DNA of 64,000 nucleotides from CBDCWT01 sp965223305 (GTDB lineage Bacteria; Planctomycetota; Planctomycetia; Pirellulales; Pirellulaceae): positions 186,001-250,000 of the forward strand of contig CBDCWT010000047.1 of the NCBI GenBank assembly GCA_965223305.1, written 5' to 3'. This document shows, one piece after another, positions 35,855-45,093 of the stretch (its first letter is position 1; each line of letters starts with the position of its first letter). The notes below the pieces were generated by a model. It had not been told where the DNA came from. It saw nothing but the letters and a program-made list of their open reading frames with translations, and made no database searches. The position numbers were made by a program, and so were the translations under genes.

Positions 35855-38437
35855 CTAACGCTCAACCTGTCTTGGCTTTGTCCCGTCGACCTTTTGAAAC
35901 TCACCAACATTCGTGTGGTCGCTGCGTGGTTGAAGATGCTGCAAGGCACATTCAACCGTGTCACCTACTTTGAGTTGGTCGAAAGCTTCACGATGACGCC
36001 AAAATCCCAGCACGATGACTTCGTGACCAATAATCGACTTTGGCTGTTTTGCGCGACTGTCGTCTCCGACCCGCTTCACGTCGCTGATCCGCAAAGAGAG
36101 CTCTGCCAATTCGTGGTCCAATTTAGCTACAGTGCCGATCACCGCCCCCCGGAATCCGCGAAAGTCCTCGGGCAGTTCAGGATAGTCACCCGGCTTCACC
36201 GGCGCCGTCTTGCGCATCCACTCCCCGGGGAACGTGAGTCGGTCCCCGCCATTGTGGACGGCCTCGAACTCAAGCGTTTCACCGGCTTTGACGAGTAACA
36301 GCACGTCGAGCCACTTTCCAGTTACGCCCTCCACTTGGATCGTCTTGCCTACGATAGTCTTAGGGCGATCGGCCTTGTTGTTCCGCCAAACACGCGGTAC
36401 GGCGTCGACTTGAACGCCAAAGGTTCCCCGCTCGACATCCTTGTCTGCAAGTCTTCCCACCAGCATGCCGCTGAACCCGCGCAGGCCAGCTGGGAACGCA
36501 CCCTGTGACGATGGACGGGCATCAATCTTGTGCACAAACTCAGTGACAGTCATGTGATCGCTGCGGACCGACATGTGTCGCAGCCCCACCTGGATCGAAT
36601 CGCCCGGCGCCAGATCGTGAAACACCTCTCTGCGATTCCAGAATCCACTTAGTAGGAACTGCTTTCCTTCGATGCTCGTGGGACTCTTGGATTTATCCTG
36701 CTCCCATTTGTCGATCACACGCTCGGCCTGAACCGTCATTTCCAATGTGTCGGCACCTTTCTTGACAACTTTGGCTGCGACGACGCCTGCGAATCCGCGG
36801 AAGTCTTCGGGTAACACCGGGTAGTCTTCTGGTCGGTATGGGGCGACCTTTCGCATGAGTTCACCTGGAAAAGTGAGTTGATCACCGCCGTCGTGGCGAG
36901 CCTCGAATTCCAGTGTTTCACCTTTCTTGAGGAGCAGCAGCACATCGAGCCACTTGCCGAAGACCCCGTCAACCAGGATGTGCTTGCCGGCCACACTCTT
37001 GGGATCCTCAGCCTTGCTGTTTCGCCAGACGCGAGAAGCGGTGTCCACACGCAGGATGAAAGTCCCCTTTTCAACGTCCTTCTTGGCGAGTCGTCCCACC
37101 AGCATGCCGTTGAAACCCTTCATGCCAGGCGGCAGTCGATCGGCCGTCGACTTGAGAGGAGCCGATCCTGCGGGTAGTTTAGGCTCAGACTCATCGGCAG
37201 TGGTCGGCGCGGCAAGACCGGCCAACACCGCGAACGCGGTGATCTTTCTGATCATAGAGTGGCTCCTTTGCTTGGAAGCGGATTGGTCGGGCGAGCTGGC
37301 CACGGCCCGTGGGGCTAAGGTGACTGCGAAGACGGACGTCGTAACGAGCAACAGGGCGACGGTGACTTGGGTTCGACCGGAGATCGTGAGGGGCGTGGTG
37401 TTCTCCGAGAGTAAGGTCTCGACCCGCCGCCCGAGTGTCGAGCGAAAGGAAGCCATGCCAACGACCAGGTTGTGTGGAGTTGCGGTTTGGGGGGAAGCGG
37501 ATAGCCACTCGCCAAGTTGTGCCAAGCAGCGAGCCAAGCTGGACCGCTCTCGTGTCAGCTGCGTGGCTTGCCAATCCGCAACGAACTCCATTTCGAGCTG
37601 GAGTTGTCGGTGAGCGATGTAGTTCAACGGTTGGAAGAAGAAGACGCGGCAGACGAGTTGCGCGGTCAAGATCCACAGCGAGTCGCGCTTGGCTACATGC
37701 GCCAGCTCATGCGCGATCAGCGCTTCCCTTTCGGGTTGGCTGAGGCCACTGACGAAGGCCTTTGGGAGCAGGATGAAAGGACGCAGGATTCCCGCCGTCA
37801 GTGGTCCGCAGCGGTGATCCAACTGCAACAGCGTGACGAGTTGTCGGATACGTGCCTTGGTTCGCAAGCGATCGAGCGTCCTTCGCAGCGCAGGGTCTCT
37901 GACGAGACAACCGCGCTGCCGCATACGCCGCACTCGAATCGCGTGTACTCCAAGGTACAAGCCGCCAATAGCAACCCCGGCGACCCAGATGGCTGCGACC
38001 GTAGGCCAGAACCAGTACTCGCCGACTAACTTCGCCAAACTGGGATTCGACGAGCTCCCACCGTAGCGGCTATCGCGTTGGGCATACCCCGCTCGCTCGG
38101 CATCGTCGGCGATGCCGAGGACAGCGCTGCGTTCAGGCGCCATGGGTTTTCTTTCCACAACCCGTTCGGAGGCGGTCTTTGCCACCGCATGGTCGCCGAG
38201 TGAGGTGGCGACGACAAACTCGATGCCAAAGTGAGGAACGAGGACCAGCGAGGAGGTCGTGGCGGTGATCACTGGCGCGATCAATACGGCCTTCCAGATC
38301 AGCACCCGCACAGCGGGCTGCAACCGCCGGACCCAGAGCAGGCTTAGAACTGCAAGCAGGAAAATCAGTGAGGAATGGACCAAATAGGTCAGCAAGAAGA
38401 GCGAGACGTCTGCGGATGACGAAAGAAAGGGTGTCAT
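35855..38437 (-). CDS. M56 (BlaR1-like) peptidase fused to a secreted four-module repeat protein
   Basis: 860 residues. The N-terminal BlaR1/MecR1-type part has several membrane helices (about 8-30, 45-65, 140-165 and about 350-380) and the zinc site HELAH at about 241-245, with 'EMEFVAD' downstream. At residue 395 a second signal-like segment begins ('MIRKITAFAVLAGLAAP'). It is followed by two copies of a ~200-residue unit (about 435-640 and 652-850), each made of two half-modules with 'GF-x-GMLVGRL' and 'EDFRGF' starts. The gene overlaps blaI by 4 nt (ATGA). A strong internal RBS and ATG at 37255 suggest the repeat part may also be made alone. The peptidase probably senses a signal and inactivates the BlaI-type repressor. 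Confidence 0.85.
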   Translation of the reverse strand: MTPFLSSSADVSLFLLTYLVHSSLIFLLAVLSLLWVRRLQPAVRVLIWKAVLIAPVITATTSSLVLVPHFGIEFVVATSLGDHAVAKTASERVVERKPMAPERSAVLGIADDAERAGYAQRDSRYGGSSSNPSLAKLVGEYWFWPTVAAIWVAGVAIGGLYLGVHAIRVRRMRQRGCLVRDPALRRTLDRLRTKARIRQLVTLLQLDHRCGPLTAGILRPFILLPKAFVSGLSQPEREALIAHELAHVAKRDSLWILTAQLVCRVFFFQPLNYIAHRQLQLEMEFVADWQATQLTRERSSLARCLAQLGEWLSASPQTATPHNLVVGMASFRSTLGRRVETLLSENTTPLTISGRTQVTVALLLVTTSVFAVTLAPRAVASSPDQSASKQRSHSMIRKITAFAVLAGLAAPTTADESEPKLPAGSAPLKSTADRLPPGMKGFNGMLVGRLAKKDVEKGTFILRVDTASRVWRNSKAEDPKSVAGKHILVDGVFGKWLDVLLLLKKGETLEFEARHDGGDQLTFPGELMRKVAPYRPEDYPVLPEDFRGFAGVVAAKVVKKGADTLEMTVQAERVIDKWEQDKSKSPTSIEGKQFLLSGFWNRREVFHDLAPGDSIQVGLRHMSVRSDHMTVTEFVHKIDARPSSQGAFPAGLRGFSGMLVGRLADKDVERGTFGVQVDAVPRVWRNNKADRPKTIVGKTIQVEGVTGKWLDVLLLVKAGETLEFEAVHNGGDRLTFPGEWMRKTAPVKPGDYPELPEDFRGFRGAVIGTVAKLDHELAELSLRISDVKRVGDDSRAKQPKSIIGHEVIVLGFWRHREAFDQLKVGDTVECALQHLQPRSDHTNVGEFQKVDGTKPRQVER
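37253..37268 (-). promoter_or_regulatory. internal ribosome binding site and start codon within the M56 gene
   Basis: AAGGAG (37263-37268) precedes an in-frame ATG (37253-37255) by 7 nt. That ATG opens a stretch that reads as a complete Sec signal peptide. This is better than the start region of most neighbouring genes. Confidence 0.6.
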
Positions 38438-38823
38438 TTGCGAGAACCTCTCTTTCGCTGTTGCGTTGCGTGTTCACGGACCAGCTGCTTGATCCGATCG
38501 AGCTCTTCGGCGTCGACCTGATCGCTGTCCAACAAGTGACTCACCAATTCTGCCGGGCTTCCGCCGAAGACCCGCTCGACCAAGTCCCCTAGCAAAGTCT
38601 GGCCCATTCCGTGTTCCGAAACCGTAGGGCGATAGTGATAGATGCGGCCTTCCGCGCGGTGCGTCACGAGCCCCTTCTTCTCCAACCGCGAAATGACAGT
38701 CGCGACCGTCGAATAAGCGAGCGGACGCTCCAAATCCAGCGACTGTTGAACTTCAGCGACCGTTGCTTCGCCCTGAGCCCAGAGCACTCGCATGACCGCC
38801 AGTTGTCTTCCACCGAGCTTCAC
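38434..38823 (-). CDS. BlaI/MecI/CopY-family transcriptional repressor
   Basis: 129 residues from GTG 38823, preceded by GGAG at 8 nt; this gives the usual family length and the typical opening 'KLGGRQLAVMRVLW'. The longer upstream frame is rejected. A winged helix spans about 5-75, with 'YSTVATVISRLEKKGLVTH' as recognition helix and wing start. A C-terminal dimerisation helix region follows. It represses its own operon with the M56 peptidase. Two operator-like palindromes lie 66-91 nt upstream. Coupled to the peptidase gene by ATGA. Confidence 0.92.
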   Translation of the reverse strand: MKLGGRQLAVMRVLWAQGEATVAEVQQSLDLERPLAYSTVATVISRLEKKGLVTHRAEGRIYHYRPTVSEHGMGQTLLGDLVERVFGGSPAELVSHLLDSDQVDAEELDRIKQLVREHATQQRKRGSRK

Positions 38824-38888
38824 CGAATCCACTCCTGCACCCGTTCTTAGAGAGAGATGGCAAGCTCGATCGTGACGCGCCTGCCAAC

Positions 38889-38914
38889 TACACCATGTAA
38901 AACTACACGGTGTA
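38889..38914. promoter_or_regulatory. twin BlaI-type operators
   Basis: Two palindromes of the form TACA-N3-TGTA, the BlaI/MecI recognition pattern: TACACCATGTA (38889-38899) and TACACGGTGTA (38904-38914). Centres are 15 bp apart. They lie just upstream of the blaI-like gene. Confidence 0.7.
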
Positions 38915-38947
38915 GATGACGGCGTCAAGTGATTATTGGAGTTTTTC

Positions 38948-39075
38948 GTAGGGCGGGCACTCTTGCCCGCCTATGTCTAGCCTGTATTGGTTAATCGCGA
39001 CACAATTCGGCGGATTCCTTGCTTTGTGCTTCAAGGAGACGGCTCGAAGGAGACGGGCACGAGTGCCCGTCCTAC
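38948..39075. repeat. GGGCGGGCAC...GTGCCCGTCC palindromes
   Basis: Two short palindromes, 38948-38974 (GGGCGGGCACTCTTGCCCGC) and 39051-39075 (GACGGGCACGAGTGCCCGTC). The same type recurs at 39941-39966 and 40004-40030, on the other side of the YjbQ gene. Confidence 0.6.
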
Positions 39076-39094
39076 GTGATCACAGTCGGAGCGA

Positions 39095-39276
39095 TTAGCC
39101 CGGATTATTCATGAAGATCGTGGCGAGAGGTTGTAAGTACGTTCGTGGCAAGGAAGGCGAGCAATTCTTCCGCAGGCGTATTGAAGCAATACGTCGAGGG
39201 AGAATTGTGAAGCATGACGAAGCCACGGATGGACTTACGACCTCGCAGCAGATCGCTCATGAATAATTCGGGTTAG
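39095..39276 (-). mobile_element. 174-bp palindromic mobile element, copy 5, inserted in a stop codon
   Basis: Reads forward on the minus strand, flanked by CTAA (TTAG on the plus strand) on both sides. Its 5' flank supplies the TAA stop of the YjbQ gene. All bases match copy 4. Confidence 0.85.
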
Positions 39277-39707
39277 AGTGTCCCGACGACCGTGACCACG
39301 ATCTCACGCGTGCGGGGTTTGACGTCGCATTCGAGGTGGAAGATCTGCTGCCAGGTGCCCAGCACGGGACGACCATCGGCGACCGGCAGCGACAAGCCAG
39401 GACCCAGCATCGTCGCCTGGAGATGCGAGTGACCGTTGCCGTCATGCCATGCCCGCTCGTGACCGTAGTCGCGGCTGGGCGGCATCAGCCGGTCCAGCGT
39501 TTCGGGCAAATCCTGCTCGAGTCCAGGTTCGAACTCAATGGTACCTATGGCACCGGTGCTTCCGATGTTGAACACGTGGGCAATGCCGGTACGAACCTCG
39601 CTATCGCGGATGGCTTCCGCGACACGCGCCGTCAGGTCGTGCATGTGTCGATGCCCGCCCGTCTCGATCGAGAAACGCGTCTGGTACGAATGAAACAGCT
39701 CCGTCAT
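39273..39707 (-). CDS. YjbQ/UPF0047 family protein
   Basis: 144 residues, full family length. Conserved blocks: 'HDLTARVAEAI' (about 23-33), 'GIAHVFNIGSTGAIGTIEFE' (about 41-60, here in place of the usual HTTA motif), 'GHSHLQATMLGPGLSLPVADGRP' region (about 91-113) and 'GTWQQIFHLECD' (about 116-127). Some members have weak thiamine phosphate synthase activity; the physiological role is unsettled. The TAA stop is shared with the flank of mobile element copy 5, and the empty site would also read TAA. Confidence 0.85.
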   Translation of the reverse strand: MTELFHSYQTRFSIETGGHRHMHDLTARVAEAIRDSEVRTGIAHVFNIGSTGAIGTIEFEPGLEQDLPETLDRLMPPSRDYGHERAWHDGNGHSHLQATMLGPGLSLPVADGRPVLGTWQQIFHLECDVKPRTREIVVTVVGTL

Positions 39708-40155
39708 TTAGCCGCTCGTCTTGGTTAGAGATTCTCTTTGAGGATGCCGTTGCCGAGCTGCGGCAGGCATCGTGCGTTTCCGGGCGATGCTGCTGTCATC
39801 AAGGGATTGCAGTGCGAATGGCCCGCAGATCATCTTTTCTTGGTCGATTCACGAAGGCGTATCCTAGCAGCGAGGAGCCCTGTACAGTACTACTGCAGTC
39901 GTTGTGTAGGACCCGATTCCTGCCGAGCCGCTCGATCGTTCGTAGGACGGGCACTCTTGCCCGTCGCTTTTCTTGCGTCTGGGCAAACCGGGTGTGCAAA
40001 TCAAGACGGCCAGGAGTGGCCGTCCTACTCAGAAGAGGGGGCGTGACCACCGACGGTTGGACGTCACGTCGCGAACAAGGGGCGGTGAAGACCGCGGCGT
40101 GCACTCAACCTGACAACGCAGACCGGTGGTCGTGAGTTCCCGCTCGCACCTGTCA
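39708..40155. repeat. intergenic region with GGGCACTCTTGCCC palindromes
   Basis: No gene is supported. It contains the palindromes at 39941-39966 (GGACGGGCACTCTTGCCCGTC) and 40004-40030 (GACGGCCAGGAGTGGCCGTC). Both begin or end with the same 'gtagga/tcctac' edges. Confidence 0.55.
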
Positions 40156-42450
40156 TCATTTTCGCCCAAACGACTCGTGCCCGACGATTGCGTGGATGGC
40201 GGCCCGCAGAGAGTAATCGTCTTCGGCGATGCGGTTATAGATCTCGTCGATCATCCCTTCGTCCCGGACGCCCACTTCCCGGCCGAGAGCGTAGGAGGTG
40301 AGTTTCGACACGATGCCCTTGAGGACTCGCTCGCGGTCCTCCATCAACACGGCCTTTAGCTCGGTCATCGAGCTGATTTCGCGGCCGTCCGGCAGCGTCG
40401 CGGTGCTGTCGATCGGGGCGGTGCGCTGTGTCACTGACTCGTTCTTGTTCTCGAGGGACGTGGTTTCGATGTGGCGGTACTTGTCACGCCAGCGGCCCAT
40501 CTCGTCGTAGTGCTCGAGGGCGAGGCCGAGCGGGTCGATGCGGGCGTGGCAGCGGTTGCACGTCTCGGTGTTCTTGTGCTTCTCGATCACCTCTTTTACC
40601 GTCTCGGCGCCGCGGATGTCCGGTTCGTCGAAGACGAGGTCTGGCGGCGGGTTGAGTTTCTCGCCGTACATGTTTTTGAGGACCCAGCTGCCGCGCAGGA
40701 CAGGTGACGTCGCAAACCTGCTGGAGGTCAGCTTGAGCAGGCCGGCCTGGCCAATGAGGCCGCCGCGCTCGCTGTCTGCGGCGACCGGCACACGCTGAAA
40801 CGCCCGGCCCGCCACGTCGTCGTAGTCGTAGAACTCGGCCGTCTCGTCGTTGACCATGGCGAAGTCGGAATCGATGAAGTTAGTCATGCTCAGATCGTGC
40901 TGGAGGATCTCCTTGAAGAACGCTCGCGGTTCCTTGGCAAGCTCGAGGATCTTCAGGAACGTGACCTTCTTTTTGTCGTGCACGCGATCGTCCGGGCCGA
41001 TGTCGTCGACCTTGTCGGTCTGCAGCCATTGCCGCGTAAAGTCTTCACAAAAGCGGTCGTTGCGGGGATCGGCGAGCATGCGTTCCACCTGCTCAACGAG
41101 CGCGTGGCTCGAATTCAACTTGCCCGATCGGGCCAGGTCGAGCAGCGCCGTATCCGGTACGGAGTTCCAGAGGAAGTATGAGAGCCGATGAGCCAGCGCG
41201 ATGTCATCCAACGTGGTGGTTTCGTGCTTGTAGATGAAGTGCGGCGAGCTGAGTAGGGCAGTCAGCAGTGTCCGCGCGGCGGCTTTAGGGTTGCTGGTGG
41301 TGCCCAACTTCTGCTTGGTCAGTCGTTCGAAGGCGAGCATGTCGTCTTCGGGAAGCGAGCGGTTCAACAGCAATCCGATGACGTGTTCAGTGAAGGCTCG
41401 CGTGTCATCCGCTGTAAGGGACGAAAAGCGACCCTCAGCGAAGGTGAGTCGCTCGGCAGTCGTCGGCCACGCCTCCGTCATCGGGCCGGTGATCCGCACT
41501 CTCGAGAACGCGACTTGCGGGCCAGTGTACTCTTCTGGATTTTCGCCGACGTTCCACGTAGCAGCGCTTTCGTACGTGAACGAAATATACGTGCCCGCTG
41601 TCAGCGTGAGGTCAACAGAGATCGAATCGCCGTCGGCCGGTAGCACAACGCGGGCGATCTTCTTGAAGTTGGTCGGGTAGCGGGGGTCGCCGGTCGAGAC
41701 GCTGATCGTTTGCGCCTTTTTCGAGTGGCGGACCGTCACGTCGGCTTCTATCCGATATTGGCCAAACTCGGGGATCCGGAAGATCTGCTCTCGCTTTTCG
41801 GTCAAAAAAAAGTGCAGATTGCTGCGCCATGGGTAGTGCGTCGACAACACGAACGCGGTGTCGGCCTTGAAGTCTCCCCGACCGGACCCGTTGAACTGCG
41901 GGAGACCAAACTCCCACTCGTGCTGAGTCGGCTGCTCATCCAGCACGAGCCGGTCGGCAATGAACCGTGCCGTCTTCAGGTACGACTCGACCTGATAGGG
42001 CGACATTCGCTGCGTGTCGCCCCACTTGTTGAAACCCTCACCGGATGGATCGGGCGGCAGCAGCTCGGTCAGGTTGAAACGCATGTCGAACAGATCGTTA
42101 ATCGCGTTCGTGTACTCCTCACGCGTGAGACGCTTCAGCTTCCCTGGCCCAGCATGCTCGTGCAGCTTGCCCTTGACGTACCCTACGGCGTCGTTGCGGA
42201 GTTCATCTGCCGGCTGCTCCTGCTTGCTAGGTGGCATCTGCTTCTCGGTCAGCACGTCGATGAGGATTTCGAGCCGATCGGCGTCTTCGAAGAACAAGGC
42301 GTCGAGTCGATCAAGCCGCAAGTCGCCTTCCGGATCGTCCTGACCGTGGCACTTGATGCAGAAGCCGTTGACCAGCTTGGTCAGCGGATCGGCCGCGGCA
42401 ACGGCCGGGCAGGCGAGAACGAGGGCGCAGAGTAGGGCGGTCGTCTTCAT
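40156..42450 (-). CDS. DUF1592/DUF1588/DUF1587/DUF1585 family protein (planctomycete cytochrome type)
   Basis: 764 residues from ATG 42450, which starts a clean signal peptide 'MKTTALLCALVLACPAVAAA'; a GTG at 42477 overlapping the previous stop (GTGA) is an alternative. Domains in order: cytochrome c motif 'CIKCH' (about 31-35), DUF1587 'RLTREEYTNAINDLF' (about 107-121), a carbohydrate-binding-like region (about 200-320), DUF1595/1592 'LAHRLSYFLWNSVPD' (about 425-439), DUF1588 'RGGLIGQAGLLKLTSSRFATSPVLRG' region (about 568-593), 'CNRCHARIDPLG' (a second CxxCH, about 630-641) and DUF1585 at the end. Secreted; function unknown. Operon with DUF1552. Confidence 0.87.
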   Translation of the reverse strand: MKTTALLCALVLACPAVAAADPLTKLVNGFCIKCHGQDDPEGDLRLDRLDALFFEDADRLEILIDVLTEKQMPPSKQEQPADELRNDAVGYVKGKLHEHAGPGKLKRLTREEYTNAINDLFDMRFNLTELLPPDPSGEGFNKWGDTQRMSPYQVESYLKTARFIADRLVLDEQPTQHEWEFGLPQFNGSGRGDFKADTAFVLSTHYPWRSNLHFFLTEKREQIFRIPEFGQYRIEADVTVRHSKKAQTISVSTGDPRYPTNFKKIARVVLPADGDSISVDLTLTAGTYISFTYESAATWNVGENPEEYTGPQVAFSRVRITGPMTEAWPTTAERLTFAEGRFSSLTADDTRAFTEHVIGLLLNRSLPEDDMLAFERLTKQKLGTTSNPKAAARTLLTALLSSPHFIYKHETTTLDDIALAHRLSYFLWNSVPDTALLDLARSGKLNSSHALVEQVERMLADPRNDRFCEDFTRQWLQTDKVDDIGPDDRVHDKKKVTFLKILELAKEPRAFFKEILQHDLSMTNFIDSDFAMVNDETAEFYDYDDVAGRAFQRVPVAADSERGGLIGQAGLLKLTSSRFATSPVLRGSWVLKNMYGEKLNPPPDLVFDEPDIRGAETVKEVIEKHKNTETCNRCHARIDPLGLALEHYDEMGRWRDKYRHIETTSLENKNESVTQRTAPIDSTATLPDGREISSMTELKAVLMEDRERVLKGIVSKLTSYALGREVGVRDEGMIDEIYNRIAEDDYSLRAAIHAIVGHESFGRK

Positions 42451-42473
42451 AGGCCAGCAACACTCTCGCTCGA

Positions 42474-43754
42474 TCACGTCAGGGCCAGGGTCGACTTGCC
42501 CTCGCCGAAGGAACCGATCTCAACGCCCAGATCCTGCAGGATGGACAGATACAAGTCGCAGATCGGAGTTCCCTTGGGGACCTCGTGCTGTAAGCCCTTT
42601 TCCATGGACGGTCCGAGTTCCTGCTGCAGGGTGCGTTCCGTAGCATTGCCCGGCGCACGGATTGAAGAGCCCTTTACTGAGCGGTTGAAGTAGAGAGCCG
42701 GCAGGTCGTCGAACGTATGGTTGCTGGCGTTCCCCATCGCGGCAGTGACCAGTGTCGTCGTCTCGTCGAAGAGACTTACACCGCTGCTCATCGTCGTGGC
42801 CTTCATCCGATCGAGCGCCACGCCGATCTTCTTGAGAATCATGTGCTCCATCACCAGCAGCTTTTCGATCGTCTCTTCTTTCTTTCCGTGATGAGAGAAC
42901 AGGTGGTAGTTGCCGGAGAGGCCGTCGTCGGTGAAGTTTTCCCAAAACGGGATCTGAATCGTGACGACGCGCGTCGAATCAGTCTGCAAGGCCAGCACCG
43001 CCAGGTCGAGCATTACTTGAACGTAATCATCGACGCTGCGCTTCGAGTAGTCTGGCAGCGCGTAGTCGGTTTCCGGCTTGTCCTTGGTGCTCCAAAAGCC
43101 CCTCCGCCGAACGGACTTCTCTACTTCGCGGACGGAGTTGAAGTACTCGTCGATGCGGTCGCGATCCTGGCCCGTGAGATTCTTCGACATCGACTGGGCC
43201 TGCTTGTACGCCAAGTCGAGGATGCTGCGGTCTTCGGCGATGATCTGCCGCTGCCTTGCGTTGTTAGGGTCCACGCCGAACAGCAGGTTGAAGATGCGCT
43301 CGGGCGATTCGATCTGGTAGACCGGCATGCCGTGCTTGTCCCAGCACACCTGCGAGAAGTTCAAGTTCTCGCCAGCCTGAAATGCCAGCGACCTGAAACG
43401 CGTTTCCCGGCCGAGCACCTCCGCTGCCTGTTGATCGACGGAGATGCGGTTTTTTCGCTCCAGCCGATTGAAGTAGCCCGACAGCACACCGACCGCAGGT
43501 GTATGCCCGGTGCTCAGCTGCACGCCCGGATTATCGAGCCCGCTGAAGACCTTGAGGTTGGCGTGGTGTGCCGCGAGGTTTTCCAGCAACACGGGATTGC
43601 CGTGACTCGGCAGCAGCGCCGGCTGGTAGAAGCTGAGGTGGTTGACGATGGTAAAGAGGCGCTTTGCGGGCTTGTCTGCCACCTGCCCAAGACTCTCCAG
43701 TGGCGGCAGCAGAAGCGATAGCCCGGATACCTTGATGAAAGTTCTTCTGTCCAT
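42474..43754 (-). CDS. DUF1552 family protein
   Basis: 426 residues from ATG 43754, preceded by GAGG; a GTG at 43775 is possible. An N-terminal Tat-like signal 'DRRTFIKVSGLSLLLPPLE' (2-20). Family marks include 'GHTPAVGVLSGYF' (about 82-94), 'DRIDEYFNSVREVEKS' (about 198-213) and 'YHLFSHHGKKEE' (about 282-293). The family has a fold related to DUF1501 and is nearly always beside a DUF1592-type gene, as here. Exported; role not established. Confidence 0.88.
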   Translation of the reverse strand: MDRRTFIKVSGLSLLLPPLESLGQVADKPAKRLFTIVNHLSFYQPALLPSHGNPVLLENLAAHHANLKVFSGLDNPGVQLSTGHTPAVGVLSGYFNRLERKNRISVDQQAAEVLGRETRFRSLAFQAGENLNFSQVCWDKHGMPVYQIESPERIFNLLFGVDPNNARQRQIIAEDRSILDLAYKQAQSMSKNLTGQDRDRIDEYFNSVREVEKSVRRRGFWSTKDKPETDYALPDYSKRSVDDYVQVMLDLAVLALQTDSTRVVTIQIPFWENFTDDGLSGNYHLFSHHGKKEETIEKLLVMEHMILKKIGVALDRMKATTMSSGVSLFDETTTLVTAAMGNASNHTFDDLPALYFNRSVKGSSIRAPGNATERTLQQELGPSMEKGLQHEVPKGTPICDLYLSILQDLGVEIGSFGEGKSTLALT

Positions 43755-43900
43755 CCGCACCTCATTGATGCGCACCTCGTACCCGCGTCTCTGACTAGAT
43801 TATGCAGGAAGGTTTCGGCGAAGACAACCGGAAGATCTCGTGGCGTCAAGAGTGAAAACCGTCACAAGTGACGACTTGGGACGAGATGAAACTCGTCATG

Positions 43901-43973
<73 letters not shown>

Positions 43974-44126
43974 TTGAACTTCTCCGGTGTATTCTTGGGA
44001 GCTACCGCTCCCTCCGGAGAAATGCCGTGCCAATGGTCTTAGTCGCGACCGCTTGGCACCCGGTGACTAGTAATCAGTCTACTACCAGATGGGGCCGGAG
44101 GAAATCGCCTTCCGCACGTTCGCTGA

Positions 44127-45092
44127 TTACGACGCGACTCGCGAACGCCTATTGGCGTTCAACGGCAAGACTACCGTCGTCGAGCGGCTATGATCCGACG
44201 ACTCACTGAGTGACCGGCGGACGTTCTTGCCGTGAAAGTAGTCGCGGCACAGTTCCCAGAGGCCGTAGTTCAGATGCCGTGAGACCTTGTTCGCTCGCCA
44301 CTCAGATGCTGCCGATGCGAGATCTGCTTGCAAGCATTTCTTGGCAATTCTGCGAGCGACGTGATAGCCGACCAATCTGCGGTACCTTTCCACAAGGTCA
44401 GGATGGAAGTCCAGCAAGTCATCCATCGCTTCAATGTACCCCTGACGCTGCTCTGAGATGGAGTCGGCTGAGTAGTGCTTGAGCCAATCGACGTCTGCGA
44501 GGAAACGGGCGCCACTCACGCGAGAAATAGCCAACAGCAATTGACGATCCTGCAGCCGACTGAGACGGGGAGCAAATCCGCCGACTCGCTGTATCAGGTC
44601 CCGCCGGACGGATATCGAAGTCCCTGCGATTCGTGCATCATACGCCATCAAGGCACGCTCGAATTGCAACCCGTCGAGGTAGCCATGATGGTTTGCACAG
44701 GTAGTTATGCGGTCGTGTTTTATTAGCTGGAACGAACTGATAAAGAGATGAGTCTCAGGGTATTCGACGATCGCATCGAGCAGATGCTGAAGCCGGTGGG
44801 GTAGATACTCATCGTCCGAATCAAGAAACGTAATCCATTCCGACCGGGCGATTTGGATACCGTGGTTTCTCGCGACGTTAGCCCCTTGGTGGAATGTGAG
44901 TGGCTCGTATCGAATTCGTCCATCACAGATTTCCCTCAAAGCCTTCGCCGTGCCATCCCTCGAACCGTCATCGACCACGATGTGTTCGTAGTCGGCGAAT
45001 GTCTGTGCCTGAACACTGCGAACGGCTCGTATGAGCGCCTGCTGCCGATCATACGTAGGTGTGACGACCGAGAAGTGTGGAGTGTGTGGCAT
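44127..45092 (-). CDS. family 2 glycosyltransferase
   Basis: 321 residues. GT-A fold: 'FSVVTPTYDRQQALIRAVRS' start, 'HIVVDDGSRDGT' (about 37-48) and the DXD-like 'FLDSDDEYLPHRL' (about 89-101). No membrane segments. It transfers a sugar from a nucleotide donor to a glycan. Last of three same-strand genes (46-44 kb) for a cell-surface polysaccharide. One nt separates it from the preceding gene's stop. Confidence 0.88.
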   Translation of the reverse strand: MPHTPHFSVVTPTYDRQQALIRAVRSVQAQTFADYEHIVVDDGSRDGTAKALREICDGRIRYEPLTFHQGANVARNHGIQIARSEWITFLDSDDEYLPHRLQHLLDAIVEYPETHLFISSFQLIKHDRITTCANHHGYLDGLQFERALMAYDARIAGTSISVRRDLIQRVGGFAPRLSRLQDRQLLLAISRVSGARFLADVDWLKHYSADSISEQRQGYIEAMDDLLDFHPDLVERYRRLVGYHVARRIAKKCLQADLASAASEWRANKVSRHLNYGLWELCRDYFHGKNVRRSLSESSDHSRSTTVVLPLNANRRSRVAS

Positions 45093-45093
45093 G

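Noticed and set aside
42717..43721. 334-codon plus-strand ORF
   Set aside because: Antisense shadow of the DUF1552 gene.
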